Origin: Pseudonocardia sp. TRM90224
Lineage (GTDB): Bacteria; Actinomycetota; Actinomycetes; Mycobacteriales; Pseudonocardiaceae
Direction: 5' to 3'
Length of the DNA: 64,000 nucleotides
Assembly (NCBI RefSeq): GCF_021245725.1
Contig: NZ_JAJGSX010000009.1
Span: 62,001-126,000 of the forward strand
The translations under genes and the position numbers were made by a program. The notes under the pieces were generated by a model, which was not told where the DNA came from, did not search any database, and worked only from the letters and a program-made list of their open reading frames with translations. Positions 24,653-33,492 of this stretch are shown here, piece by piece. Within the stretch, counting starts at the first letter, position 1; the number at the start of each line of letters is the position of its first letter.

Positions 24653-26086
24653 TCAGGCGGCGGCCGCCTCCTTCCGTAGCAGCTCCCAGAGCCGGGCGAC
24701 GTGCTCGGGCCGAGTGCCGACCGAGCCGATCGCGACCCGGATGGCGAACCGGCCGTCGATCACGGTGTGGGTGAGCATCGCCGCGCCCGAGGCGTTGATG
24801 CGGTCCATGACGGCGCGCGTCGCGGCGTCGTCCTGCTCCGGCGATCCGGCGCGCACTCGCAGGCACAGCAGCGCGAGCGAGCGCGGCGCCGCGAGCTCGA
24901 AGCCGGGGTCGGCGGCGATCCACGACTCCAGGTCGGCCGCCATGCGGATGTGGCCGCGCAGGTGCTCGCGCAGCCCGGAGAGCCCGGCGCCGTGCACGAC
25001 CGCCCACAGCTTGAGCGCCCGGAACCGGCGTCCGAGCGGCACCTGCCAGTCGCGGTAGTCGACGACGGCGCCCGACTCGGTCGCGGCGTTGCGCAGGTAC
25101 TCCGGGGTGATCGAGAGCGCCGCGGGCAGCGCGGCGGCGTCGCGTACCCACAGCAGCGACGCGTCGAACGCCGTGAGCAGCCACTTGTGCGCGTCGGTGC
25201 AGAAGGAGTCGACGAGCTCGACGCCGTCGAAGAGGTCGCGGTGCTCCGGGCAGAGCGCCACGACGCCCGCCCACGCGGCATCGACGTGCACCCAGGCGCC
25301 GTGCTCCGCCGCGGCCACCGCGATCTGCCGGACCGGGTCGACCGCACCCGTCCCGGTCGTGCCGATCGTCGGGCAGACCAGCACCGGGCGCAGCCCGGCC
25401 GCGACGTCGGCGCGCATCGCCGCGGCGAGCGCCGCAGGTGACATCGCGAGCGTGCCGGGCGACGGCTCGACGATCCGCAGCGCACGCGAGCCGAGCCCTG
25501 CCACCCGCACGGCCTTGGCCAGCGACGAGTGCGTCTCGGCCGTCACGTACACCCGCTCGTCGCCGCGCACCCCCGTCTCCTGCCACTCGGGGTTCGCGCG
25601 GTGCAGCGCAGCGAGCAGCGCGACCAGCGCCGCCGACGAGGCCGAATCCTGGATCGAGCCGCCGCCACCGCCCGCGAACGTGAAGGCGGGGTCGAGCCCC
25701 AACGCGTCGGCCAGCCCGTCGAGCAGCACCTGCTCCAGCTCGGTGCACGCCGGCGACGTCGACCAGAGCATGCCCTGCGCGCCGAGGCCGCCGGAGAGGA
25801 GATCACCGAGCAGCGAGTGCAGCGACGCGTTCGCGGGGAAGTAGCCGAAGTAGTTCGGGCTCTGCCAGTGGGTGCTCGCCGGCACGACGACGCGGTCGAC
25901 GTCGCCGAGCATCGCGTCGAGCGGCTGCGGCTCCTCCGGCAGGCCGGTCGGCAGCTCGCCGCGCACCCAGCCCGGCTCGACGTGGGGCAGCACCGGAAGG
26001 TCCCCGATCCCTTCCCGGTAGCCGGCGACCCAGTCGACGACGGCGTGGCCGAGCCTGCGGAACTCGTCGGGGTCGAGGTCTGTCAC
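24653..26086 (-). CDS. PLP-dependent aromatic-L-amino-acid decarboxylase family protein
   Basis: A 477-residue group II decarboxylase. It has HWQSPNYFGYFPANAS near residue 73, SPACTELEQVLLDGLADALG near 109, TAETHSSLAKAVRVAGLG, HVDAAWAGVVALCPEHR (the Asp that holds the PLP nitrogen), and the Schiff-base Lys in FCTDAHKWLLTAFD near residue 302. Tryptophan, tyrosine or phenylalanine decarboxylation is likely; specificity cannot be read. Its start overlaps the stop of the lipoprotein hydrolase gene by four bases, so the two are coupled. Confidence 0.92.
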   Translation of the reverse strand: MTDLDPDEFRRLGHAVVDWVAGYREGIGDLPVLPHVEPGWVRGELPTGLPEEPQPLDAMLGDVDRVVVPASTHWQSPNYFGYFPANASLHSLLGDLLSGGLGAQGMLWSTSPACTELEQVLLDGLADALGLDPAFTFAGGGGGSIQDSASSAALVALLAALHRANPEWQETGVRGDERVYVTAETHSSLAKAVRVAGLGSRALRIVEPSPGTLAMSPAALAAAMRADVAAGLRPVLVCPTIGTTGTGAVDPVRQIAVAAAEHGAWVHVDAAWAGVVALCPEHRDLFDGVELVDSFCTDAHKWLLTAFDASLLWVRDAAALPAALSITPEYLRNAATESGAVVDYRDWQVPLGRRFRALKLWAVVHGAGLSGLREHLRGHIRMAADLESWIAADPGFELAAPRSLALLCLRVRAGSPEQDDAATRAVMDRINASGAAMLTHTVIDGRFAIRVAIGSVGTRPEHVARLWELLRKEAAAA

Positions 26087-27177
26087 GTCGCGCGCTCCTT
26101 GCTCCAGGTGGTGACGAGGTCGAGCACTTCGGGGGCGATGGTCGTCTCGATCGTCTGGTACTCGGTCACCCCGCCGGTCTGCGCCGGTTGCATGAGGTGG
26201 TTGAGCCCGGCGAACGTGCGGATCGTGGCCTGCGGGTTGGGGGCGAGCAGCGTCCGCAGCACCGGCTCGCTCTGCGTGGCCGGCACCTGGACGTCCTTGT
26301 CGCCATAGAAAGCAAGCACGGGGACGCTGAGCGCGGCAAGGGCTTGTGCCGGGTCGTACAGCAGGAAGGAGGCGAAGTACGGCGAGGTCAGCTGGCGTGC
26401 CTGCGCGTCGATCGCCGCGTCGTCGGGGCGCTGGTCGGCCGGCAGCGCGGCAACCGCCTCGGTGATGTGCGCGCGGGCGCGTTCGTGGGCCGTCTCGACC
26501 TCGCCCGCCCGCATCAGCCGGGTGTGCTCCCGGATGAACCCGACCTGCTGCTCGACCTGGTCGGGGGTGGCCCCGAGCTGCTCGTAGATCAGCTTGTTCT
26601 GCAGCTCGAGCACCTCGCTGCCGCTGACGGCCGGCCCGGCCATCATCGCGACGAACGCGACGTCACGTGGGGCGCGCTGCGCGACCAGCGGCGCGAGGTA
26701 GCCGCCCTCGCTGTGCCCGAACAGTCCGATGCGGGCGTCGTCGACCTCGGGGCGGCCCTTCAGGAACGTGACGCCGGCGAGCGCGTCCGCCGCGAGGTCG
26801 TCGTAGGTCGACTCGTCGAGGTTGCCGCCGGAGCCGCCGACGCCGCGGTCGTCCACCCTGAGCACGGCCAGGCCGGCGCGGGTGATCGTGTCGGCGAGCA
26901 GGAGGAACGGCTTGTGGTCGAAGAGCGTCTCGTCGCGGTCCTGCGGGCCGCTGCCGGTGATCAGCAGCACCGCGGCGAACGGGCCGGGCCCCTCCGGCAC
27001 GGTGAGCGTCCCGGCGAGGGTGATCCCACCGCTGGGGAACGTGACGTCCTCCGCCCGGTAAGGGAACGGCGGCTGCGGGGTCTGTGGCCGCGCCGGCGCC
27101 GCGGGGGACTCAGGGGAGGGGGCACCGCAGGCCACCAGCGCTACCAGCGCAAACAGGGCAATGATCGCTCGCCGCAT
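26083..27177 (-). CDS. Lipoprotein alpha/beta hydrolase
   Basis: Length is 364 residues. A signal peptide ends in the lipobox LVALVACGA with Cys at about residue 17, so the protein should be lipid-anchored outside the membrane. The fold shows GPFAAVLLITGSGPQDRDE, VLRVDDRGVGGSGG, the nucleophile elbow GHSEGG near residue 156, YGDKDVQVP (acid) and FAGLNHLMQ (His). It belongs to the peptidase S9-like/EstB-type hydrolases. The downstream decarboxylase gene overlaps it by four bases. The substrate is unknown. Confidence 0.9.
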   Translation of the reverse strand: MRRAIIALFALVALVACGAPSPESPAAPARPQTPQPPFPYRAEDVTFPSGGITLAGTLTVPEGPGPFAAVLLITGSGPQDRDETLFDHKPFLLLADTITRAGLAVLRVDDRGVGGSGGNLDESTYDDLAADALAGVTFLKGRPEVDDARIGLFGHSEGGYLAPLVAQRAPRDVAFVAMMAGPAVSGSEVLELQNKLIYEQLGATPDQVEQQVGFIREHTRLMRAGEVETAHERARAHITEAVAALPADQRPDDAAIDAQARQLTSPYFASFLLYDPAQALAALSVPVLAFYGDKDVQVPATQSEPVLRTLLAPNPQATIRTFAGLNHLMQPAQTGGVTEYQTIETTIAPEVLDLVTTWSKERAT

Positions 27178-27227
27178 GCCTTCACGGTGGCAGAAGGGCG
27201 CCCATCCTGCCCGTCAGCTCCCGCCCG

Positions 27228-27833
27228 TCACCCGGTGGCGCCGACAGCGGCCGCGACGTCCGGCGGCAGGGGATACGGCCGCTCGACGGGGAGCAGGCCA
27301 CGTGCCGCGTCGAGGTCACCGGCCTGGACCGCGGTGTGCACCTGCCGGGCCAGCGCGGTGACGTCGGTGAGCCCGGTGATCCACTCCGACGTGTAGGCCC
27401 GGACCGCCGCGCCCGAGATCCCGACCTGCAGCGACCGGTGCGGGAGCTGGCCGAGGCGGATCGACCGCTCCGGGTCCCACTGCACCCGCACGGTGGTCGT
27501 GCGCAGCCGGCGGGCCCACTCGTCGTGGTCGGTGTGGACCTTGCGGTCGAAGTGGCTCAAGCACGCGCCGGCGAGCGCGCGCTCGAACCCCGACCTGCGC
27601 AGCCGCACTGCGAGCACCCGCTCCTGGCCGGGCTTCAACGCCCACCCGCAGCGGTACATCATCCAGAGGAACGACGGCTTGATCCACGTCATCCTTTCCA
27701 CCTTGAACGGCGCGACGAACGTCCCCGCCGCCAATGCCGGCTCCGCGATGTGCGGCGAGTAGGCCTGGTAGACCACCACCGTGTTGTCGTCGAAGTCCGC
27801 ACGCACCTGCCGCAGGGGGACCGCATCATCCAC
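27228..27833 (-). CDS. DUF4291 family protein
   Basis: A 201-residue protein with the family core VRADFDDNTVVVYQAYSPHI at residues 9-28, then FKVERMTWIKPSFLWMMYRC, QERVLAVRLRRSGFE, and VRVQWDPERS. The strongly conserved Trp-, Tyr- and Arg-rich motifs suggest a nucleic acid or nucleotide-binding fold. No function is established for this family. It is divergent from an MFS gene with 77 bases between. Confidence 0.9.
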   Translation of the reverse strand: MDDAVPLRQVRADFDDNTVVVYQAYSPHIAEPALAAGTFVAPFKVERMTWIKPSFLWMMYRCGWALKPGQERVLAVRLRRSGFERALAGACLSHFDRKVHTDHDEWARRLRTTTVRVQWDPERSIRLGQLPHRSLQVGISGAAVRAYTSEWITGLTDVTALARQVHTAVQAGDLDAARGLLPVERPYPLPPDVAAAVGATG

Positions 27834-27910
27834 GCACCGATGATCGTGGCCGAAGCGATTCGTGTCACCCCGAAGCGACAGACCGACCCATCAGAGGGGA
27901 TCGTCGACGG

Positions 27911-29110
27911 GTGACATCGAAGTCCGTGACCACGGTGGGGGAGCGCGGGCAGCTGCGGCTGCTGCAGCTCTCGGGTCTGACGAGCAGCTGCGACCGGTTC
28001 GCGATCGCCCCGCTGCTCGTCGTGATCGGGCTGGACTTCGGTGCGTCGCTCGCCGCGGTCGCCGGCGTGGCGAGCGCCTACTTCCTCGCGTACGGGCTCA
28101 TGCAGCCGGTGTGGGGCATGATCAGCGACCGCATCGGGCGGGTGAAGGTCATGCGGCTCTCGCTGCTCGGCGCGGCGCTGGCCGGCGCGGGCTCGATGCT
28201 CTCCCCAGACCTGCTCACGCTCGGCATCACCCGCACCATCGCGGGCGGCTGCTTCGCGGCGCTCATCCCGACCACGCTCGTCTACGTCGGTGACGTCTGG
28301 GCGCCCGAGGTGCGGCAACGCCCGCTCTCGGACGTGCTCTCGGCGTCGTCGTTCGGGATCGCGCTGGCCACCGCGGGGGCGGGCGTGCTGGCCGACGTCG
28401 TCGGCTGGCGGATCGTCCCCGCGCTGACGGGTGCCGCGGCGGCTGCCCTGTGGGTGGCGTTGAGGTGGCTGCCGGAGCCGGTGCGCGAGCCGGTCACGGG
28501 CAACCCGGTCCGGTCCATCGGGCGCGTGCTGCGCTCCCGGTGGGCGCTCATCGTCTACGTGCTGGTGTTGGTGGAGGGCGCGCTGGTGCTCGGCGTGCTG
28601 ACCTACCTCGCGCCGGCCGTCCAGTCGCTGGGCTCCTCCGCGGCCGTTGCCGGGCTCACGGCCGCGGCGTTCGGCATCGGGGCTTTCGTGTTGTCGCGGC
28701 TGGTCAGAAGGCTGGTCGGGCGGCTGTCGCCGGCTTTGCTCGCGGCGATCGGCGGGATGATGCTCGTCGCCGGATGGGGAGTGGTCGCGGTCGCCGTGAC
28801 GCTGCCGACCATCGCCGTCTGCGGGCTCCTGCTCGGCGGCTCGTGGGCGTTCCTGCACACCACGTTGCAGAGCTGGGCGACCGAGGTGGTGCCCGAGGAA
28901 CGTGCGACGGCGGTGGCGCTGTTCGCCGCGCTGCTGTTCCTCGGCAGCGCCGTCGGGACGGCCGCGGCGGGCCCGCTCGCCGACGCCGGCGCGTTCGGCA
29001 CGCTCTTCGTCATCGCGGTCGCCGGGTCGGTGCCGCTCGCGGTGGCCGCGGCGGTCGCCAGGGCGCGCTACGGCCGCACCCCCGTCGACCCCAGCGCCGC
29101 CGCCGACTGA
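27911..29110 (+). CDS. MFS transporter, 12-helix type
   Basis: About 399 residues from GTG 27911, with GAGGGG upstream; GTG 27926 is an alternative. It has twelve predicted helices. The motif A loop GMISDRIGRVKVMR sits between helices 2 and 3, and a repeat of it, RLVGRLSPAL, in the second half. It resembles YajR/CynX-like efflux or uptake carriers; the substrate is unknown. It converges on the DHA2 pump at 29194 with a family B repeat between. Confidence 0.88.
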   Translation: MTSKSVTTVGERGQLRLLQLSGLTSSCDRFAIAPLLVVIGLDFGASLAAVAGVASAYFLAYGLMQPVWGMISDRIGRVKVMRLSLLGAALAGAGSMLSPDLLTLGITRTIAGGCFAALIPTTLVYVGDVWAPEVRQRPLSDVLSASSFGIALATAGAGVLADVVGWRIVPALTGAAAAALWVALRWLPEPVREPVTGNPVRSIGRVLRSRWALIVYVLVLVEGALVLGVLTYLAPAVQSLGSSAAVAGLTAAAFGIGAFVLSRLVRRLVGRLSPALLAAIGGMMLVAGWGVVAVAVTLPTIAVCGLLLGGSWAFLHTTLQSWATEVVPEERATAVALFAALLFLGSAVGTAAAGPLADAGAFGTLFVIAVAGSVPLAVAAAVARARYGRTPVDPSAAAD

Positions 29111-29119
29111 CCCGACGCA

Positions 29120-29190
29120 AACTTCCCCACCGTTTTGCCAACCTGCACGCCCTTTCGGGTGTGCAAGTAGGCAAAAGGGTGGGGAAGTTC
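29120..29190. repeat. Family B convergent-junction stem-loop (B3)
   Basis: AACTTCCCCACCGTTTTGCC pairs with GGCAAAAGGGTGGGGAAGTT (one mismatch) around an inner GCACGCC/GGTGTGC stem. It fills the gap between two MFS genes ending at 29110 and 29194. Confidence 0.87.
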
Positions 29191-29193
29191 GGG

Positions 29194-30723
29194 TCAGGCC
29201 GCGTCGACTACGGGTGCGCTGCCGCGCAGCGGGATCTCCCGCACCAGGTAGGCGGCGATCACCGCGACCAGCGCCACCGCGGCGGCCCAGATGAACGCGG
29301 TGGTGACGCCACTGGTGACGGCCGACTGGTAGGCGTCGCGGACGAACGCCGGCAGCCCGTCGAGCATGGCCGGGGTGAGCTGGCCGCCCGCGAGCGCGGC
29401 GCCCTCGTCGGCCCCGAGCCGCTGGCCGAGGGTGTCGGCGACCCGGCTCGTGTAGAAGACGCCGAGCAGCGAGACGCCGAGCGAGCCGCCGATCGTGCGG
29501 AACAGCGTGGACGCTCCGCTCGCCGCGCCGATGTCGCGCTGCGCGACGCTGTTCTGCATCACCAGCATCGTCGTCTGCATGAGCAGCCCCATGCCGATGC
29601 CGAGCACCACCATGAACAGCGAGCTGGTCAGCTGCGTCGTCGCCAGGCCCATCGTCGAAAGCAGGCCGAGCCCGGCGGCCATCAGCAGCGAGCCGCCGAT
29701 CAGCAGGATCCGGTAGCGCCCGGTCCGGGAGACGAACTGCCCGCCGAGCAGCGACGTGATGAGCATGCCGCCCATCAGTGGCAGCAGCAGCAACCCGCTG
29801 CTCGTCGCCGACGCGCCCTGCACGATCTGCTGGAACTGCGGCAGGTAGGTCACCGCGCCGAACATCGCGAACCCGGTCAGGAAGCTCAGCACCGTCGCCG
29901 CGGAGAAGCTGCGGTTGCGGAACAGGTCGAGCGAGAGGATCGGCTCGGCCACCCGCCGCTCGACCCTGACGAACAGGATCGTGGCGACGACGGCCAGCAG
30001 GCCGAGGCCGATGATCTGCCAGGAGCCCCAGGCGTACTGGTTGCCGCCCCAGCTTGTCAGCAGCGTCAACGACGAGATCGCGACGGCGAGCAGGCCGGCG
30101 CCCTTCCAGTCGATGGACGCCTCCCTGCGCACGGTGGGCAGGTTCATCGTGAACCAGATGACGACGAGCGCGAGCACACCGAGCGGGATGTTCACGTAGA
30201 ACGCCCACCGCCAGCTCAGGTTGTCGGTGAGGAACCCGCCCAGCAGCGGCCCGCCGATGAACGCCAGCGGCATCACCGCGGCCATCAGGCCCTGGTAGCG
30301 GCCGCGGTCGCGGGGCGGCACGAGGTCGCCGATGATCGCCATCGCGCCGACCATCAGCCCGCCGGCGCCGATGCCTTGCACGGCGCGGAAGCCGATGAGC
30401 TGGCCCATGTCCTGTGCCATCCCGGTCAGGGCCGAGCCGATCAGGAACACGACGATCGCGCCCATGAAGATGCCCTTGCGCCCGTACAGGTCGCCGATCT
30501 TCGCCCAGACCGGGGTGGTGACGGCCGTGGCGAGCGCGTAGGCGGTGACCACCCACGAGAGGTGTTCGAGCCCGCCGAGCTCGCCGACGATCGTCGGCAT
30601 CGCGGTGCCGACGATCGTGTTGTCCAGCATCGCGAGCAACATCGCGATCATGAGACCGCTCATGGCCGTGTAGATCTCGCGCCTGGTCCGCGCTGGCGGC
30701 GGCGCTTCGATGGTGGCTGTCAT
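29194..30723 (-). CDS. MFS drug efflux pump, DHA2 (EmrB/QacA) type
   Basis: A 509-residue transporter with 14 predicted helices. It has ALLDNTIVGTAMPTIVGEL in helix 1 (motif D1), KIGDLYGRKGIF (motif A), FRAVQGIGAGGLMVGAMAII (motif C) and a C-terminal membrane pair ending EIPLRGSAP. It is divergent from a TetR gene with three matching operator copies in between, the usual layout of an inducible multidrug pump. The inducer is unknown. Confidence 0.93.
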   Translation of the reverse strand: MTATIEAPPPARTRREIYTAMSGLMIAMLLAMLDNTIVGTAMPTIVGELGGLEHLSWVVTAYALATAVTTPVWAKIGDLYGRKGIFMGAIVVFLIGSALTGMAQDMGQLIGFRAVQGIGAGGLMVGAMAIIGDLVPPRDRGRYQGLMAAVMPLAFIGGPLLGGFLTDNLSWRWAFYVNIPLGVLALVVIWFTMNLPTVRREASIDWKGAGLLAVAISSLTLLTSWGGNQYAWGSWQIIGLGLLAVVATILFVRVERRVAEPILSLDLFRNRSFSAATVLSFLTGFAMFGAVTYLPQFQQIVQGASATSSGLLLLPLMGGMLITSLLGGQFVSRTGRYRILLIGGSLLMAAGLGLLSTMGLATTQLTSSLFMVVLGIGMGLLMQTTMLVMQNSVAQRDIGAASGASTLFRTIGGSLGVSLLGVFYTSRVADTLGQRLGADEGAALAGGQLTPAMLDGLPAFVRDAYQSAVTSGVTTAFIWAAAVALVAVIAAYLVREIPLRGSAPVVDAA

Positions 30724-30750
30724 CGGGTCCCCCTCACATCTGCCGGAGCT

Positions 30751-30813
30751 ACTTGCCGGCCGGCTAGTTTCTGACTTGCCGCAAGGCTAGCAACAACCAG
30801 CCGGTCGTCAAGT
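30751..30813. promoter_or_regulatory. Three TetR operator copies between pump and regulator
   Basis: Three 18-base sites share ACTTGMC-N4-GGCTRGY: 30751-30768, 30774-30791, and 30796-30813 on the opposite strand. The spacing is 23 and 22 bases. They cover the divergent promoters. A TAAGAT hexamer at 30813-30818 sits seven bases before the tetR ATG, suggesting a leaderless tetR transcript. Confidence 0.7.
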
Positions 30814-30825
30814 AAGATGTGATGC

Positions 30826-31419
30826 ATGACCACGTCGGGCACCGATGAGCGCCGCACCAACACGCGGGCTCAGATCCGTACGGTCGCGCTCGAGATGTTC
30901 GCCGAGCGCGGCTACGACAAGACCTCGCTGCGTGAGATCGCCGAGCGGCTCGGCGTCACGAAGGCGGCGGTCTACTACCACTACCGGACGAAGGAAGAGA
31001 TCCTCGCCAGCCTCTTCGACGAGCACATCGCGGCGATGGACGCGATCATCGAGTGGGGCAAGGCGCAGCCGGAAGGCCTCGAACGCAGCCGTGGTGTGCT
31101 CGAGCGCTACAGCGGCCTGCTCACGGGCTCCGGCGACGAGGTGCCGCAGCTGGTGCGGTTCCTCCAGGAGAGCCAGACCTCGATCAAGGAGCTGTCCGCG
31201 GGCGAGGACATGCGGCGCCGGTTCGCGGAGATGTCGACGTTGATCGTGGACTCCGGCGCGCCGCTGGCGGCGCAGCTGCGCGGGCGCCTTTCGCTGATCG
31301 CGTTGCACTTCGGCGCGTTCGCCCTCGACGCCCTGCCCGGCACGCCCAGCGACCGTCGCGACGCCGCACTGGAGGTCGCGCTCGACCTGGCCGGCGCCGA
31401 CGCAGCTGAACCCTCCTAG
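30826..31419 (+). CDS. TetR family repressor of the adjacent efflux pump
   Basis: A 197-residue repressor. Its helix-turn-helix (about residues 14-60) reads FAERGYDKTSLREIAERLGV, followed by TKAAVYYHYRTKEEIL; the remainder is a helical ligand domain. It is divergent from the DHA2 pump at 29194, with three operators in the 102-base gap. Autoregulation and pump repression are the natural reading, by analogy with TetR/MFS pairs. A family A repeat follows the stop by 34 bases. Confidence 0.93.
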   Translation: MTTSGTDERRTNTRAQIRTVALEMFAERGYDKTSLREIAERLGVTKAAVYYHYRTKEEILASLFDEHIAAMDAIIEWGKAQPEGLERSRGVLERYSGLLTGSGDEVPQLVRFLQESQTSIKELSAGEDMRRRFAEMSTLIVDSGAPLAAQLRGRLSLIALHFGAFALDALPGTPSDRRDAALEVALDLAGADAAEPS

Positions 31420-31452
31420 AGCGCGCCGGGCAACCCCGGGAGGTCGTCCGGG

Positions 31453-31509
31453 AGGGCAGGAAAGCCACTTTCCGGCCCTCACAGGGCAGGAAAGTGGCTT
31501 TCCTGCCCT
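31453..31509. repeat. Family A stem-loop (A5)
   Basis: Same sequence and loop (TCACA) as copy A3, lying 34 bases past the tetR stop and before the SDR gene at 31605. Confidence 0.88.
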
Positions 31510-31604
31510 CGCGTGCGGAACGCAAACATCCCGCGCCTCCGACCCGCGGCCAGGTCACGTGGTATGACAGTCACCTCTGACGGTTTCACTGCGGGAGGTT
31601 CAGC

Positions 31605-32366
31605 GTGGACATCACCGACGGCGTCGCACTCGTGACCGGGGGAGCCTCCGGGCTCGGCCTCGCCACCACCCAGGCGTTGCTGGCAGCGGGTGCGAAGGTC
31701 GTGATGCTCGACCTGCCTACCTCCGCGGGGGAGCAGCATGCGAAGGAGCTGGGCGACACCGCCCGGTTCGCCGCGGCCGACGTCCGCAGCGAGGAGCAGG
31801 TGAGCGCGGCGCTCGACGTCGCGGCCGAGCTGGGTCCGCTGCGCGTCTGCGTGAACTGCGCCGGCACCGGCAACGCGATCAAGACCATCGGCAAGAAGGG
31901 CGTGTTCCCGCTCGCCGACTTCACCCGGATCATCGAGATCAACCTGATCGGTACGTTCAACGTGCTGCGCCTTGCCGCGGAGCGCATGGTCGCGAACGAC
32001 CCGGTGGGCGAGGAGCGCGGCGTCATCATCAACACGGCATCGGTGGCCGCGTTCGAGGGGCAGATCGGGCAGGCGGCGTACTCGGCGTCGAAGGGCGGCG
32101 TCGTGGGCATGACGCTGCCGATCGCCCGCGATCTCGCCAGCGCGCTGATCAGGGTGGTCACGATCGCGCCAGGGCTGTTCGACACCCCGCTGCTCGCCGG
32201 CGCCCCGGACGACGTCAAGGCCGCGCTCGGCAAGCAGGTGCCGCACCCCGCCCGGCTGGGTGCCCCCGCCGAGTTCGGAGCGCTCGCCGCGCACATCGTC
32301 GCCAACCCGATGCTGAACGGTGAGGTGATCCGGCTCGACGGGGCCATCCGGATGAGCCCCCGGTAG
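31605..32366 (+). CDS. SDR, 3-hydroxyacyl-CoA dehydrogenase type 2-like
   Basis: Length is 253 residues from GTG 31605, with GGGAGG about eight bases upstream. Cofactor motif TGGASGLG is at residues 10-17, VNCAGTG near 83, the catalytic Ser in [22 protein letters not shown] (Tyr, Lys) near residue 160, and [12 protein letters not shown]. This last pattern and the [14 protein letters not shown] start resemble 17-beta-HSD10-type 3-hydroxyacyl-CoA dehydrogenases, acting in beta-oxidation or isoleucine breakdown. It ends five bases from the convergent SnoaL-like gene. Confidence 0.9.
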   Translation: MDITDGVALVTGGASGLGLATTQALLAAGAKVVMLDLPTSAGEQHAKELGDTARFAAADVRSEEQVSAALDVAAELGPLRVCVNCAGTGNAIKTIGKKGVFPLADFTRIIEINLIGTFNVLRLAAERMVANDPVGEERGVIINTASVAAFEGQIGQAAYSASKGGVVGMTLPIARDLASALIRVVTIAPGLFDTPLLAGAPDDVKAALGKQVPHPARLGAPAEFGALAAHIVANPMLNGEVIRLDGAIRMSPR

Positions 32367-32371
32367 AGGGC

Positions 32372-32734
32372 TCAGCCGGGAACCTTGTCGAGGAAGCCGT
32401 GGACGGTGCTGATGCGGCCGTCCGCGGCGATCGCGGCCACGTCGAAGCCGATCACGATCGGTTCCTGGCCGGCGGGCCCGAGGCCCCACTGGAAACGGCA
32501 GACGTCGTGGTGCGCGTCGATCTCGCCGACGAGCGCCAGCTGCATGCCGGGGAACTGCTGCTGGACGCCGCCGATGAGCTGGTCGAGCGCGTCGGTGCCG
32601 GTCACGTCGGCCAGTGGGTCGACATAGCGGACGTCGGCGGTCGTGGCGGTCTCGATCGCGGCACGGCGGGCTGCGCCGGTGGCGTTCCAGGCTTCGATGT
32701 AGGCGTGCACGGCGGTCGGGGTGGGGACGGTCAT
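32372..32734 (-). CDS. SnoaL/NTF2-like protein
   Basis: A 120-residue single-domain protein starting TPTAVHAYIEAWNATG, with VRYVDPLADVTGTDALDQLIGGVQQQFPGMQL and WGLGPAGQEPIVIGFDVAAI, the cone-shaped alpha+beta NTF2 fold of SnoaL-like cyclases, isomerases and stress proteins. A specific activity cannot be assigned. It lies downstream of lsr2 on the same strand, but a strong hairpin separates them. Confidence 0.85.
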   Translation of the reverse strand: MTVPTPTAVHAYIEAWNATGAARRAAIETATTADVRYVDPLADVTGTDALDQLIGGVQQQFPGMQLALVGEIDAHHDVCRFQWGLGPAGQEPIVIGFDVAAIAADGRISTVHGFLDKVPG

Positions 32735-32819
32735 CGTTCTCTCCTCGTTCTCGGGTACGGAGAGATCGTGTCCGGCAGCGTCACCCGTGGTCGATCACCT
32801 CGGAGGTAATGCGGGAGCG

Positions 32820-32848
32820 GCCGGGCGCGTTCGCGATACGCGCCCGGC
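32820..32848 (-). terminator. lsr2 terminator hairpin
   Basis: GCCGGGCGCGT and ACGCGCCCGGC are perfect 11-base arms around a seven-base loop, 22 bases past the lsr2 stop. Confidence 0.75.
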
Positions 32849-32869
32849 GCAACCCCACACGGCCACCGA

Positions 32870-33205
32870 TCAGCGGCTCTTGTGGTACGCCTCGAGCACG
32901 TTGGACGGGATGCGGCCGCGCTCGGAGATCTTCATCCCCTGCTGCTGCGCCCACTCGCGGATGGCCTGGTTCTGCTCGCGGTCGGTGCTCGACCGGCCGG
33001 CTGCCGCGGAGGAGGCGGCGGCGCGGCGCCCGCCGGTGCGGCGCGCTGCCGAAATGAACGGCGCAAGCGCGTCGCGCAAACGGGAGCCATTCGTGCTGGA
33101 GAGGTCGATCTCGTACGAGCGGCCGTCGACCGCGAACTCGATCTGCTCGTCCGCCTCGCTGCCGTCCAGGTCGTCGACCAGTGTGACGGTTGTCTGCTTT
33201 GCCAC
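32870..33205 (-). CDS. lsr2: Lsr2 nucleoid-associated protein / xenogeneic silencer
   Basis: A 111-residue protein. The N-terminal dimerisation domain starts MAKQTTVTLVDDLDGSEADE, with FAVDGRSYEIDLS. An Ala- and Arg-rich linker follows, and the C-terminal DNA-binding domain has NQAIREWAQQQG and the AT-hook-like RGRIP at about 98-102. Lsr2 bridges AT-rich DNA and silences acquired genes across actinobacteria, which often carry more than one copy. Here it has its own hairpin terminator and a long upstream region. Confidence 0.96.
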   Translation of the reverse strand: MAKQTTVTLVDDLDGSEADEQIEFAVDGRSYEIDLSSTNGSRLRDALAPFISAARRTGGRRAAASSAAAGRSSTDREQNQAIREWAQQQGMKISERGRIPSNVLEAYHKSR

Positions 33206-33286
33206 GTGCGTTGCCTTTCACGGGGTGCGGGTATGTCGGAACCGCCTCGGACCGGTGTGCCAGTTCCCGCGGTAGCGGCAAACCGT

Positions 33287-33314
33287 ACGTTAGCCGAGGT
33301 ATCCGACCGGTGAA
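33287..33314 (-). promoter_or_regulatory. Candidate lsr2 promoter
   Basis: On the minus strand, TTCACC (33314-33309) and TAACGT (33292-33287) are spaced by 16 bases, about 80 bases before the lsr2 start. The 287-base upstream region also has an AT-rich patch CGATAATAATGG near 33339, a possible Lsr2 self-binding site. Confidence 0.35.
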
Positions 33315-33492
33315 GGGGGTGGGGCCAATTGTGGGGTCGATAATAATGGAGTCGGTGGGTCATTGTCGATCGGGGGCAGGATCCCACGGGAGGTCGAGCT
33401 GCGCCACCCGGCGCGGCGATCACGAGAATCGGTCGAAAGTTCGATGAAGGTACGCCCGGTGCGCTCCAGGAATGCGCAACTAGAGTCGGGCT

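Noticed and set aside
27689..30556. A 955-codon minus-strand frame spanning two MFS genes
   Set aside because: It crosses a family B hairpin and both real genes; Arg/Gly/Ala-rich shadow without domain.
32870..33205. Lsr2 as a sign of a nearby prophage or island
   Set aside because: No integrase, attachment site, transposase or drop in GC content was seen around the gene; it looks chromosomal.
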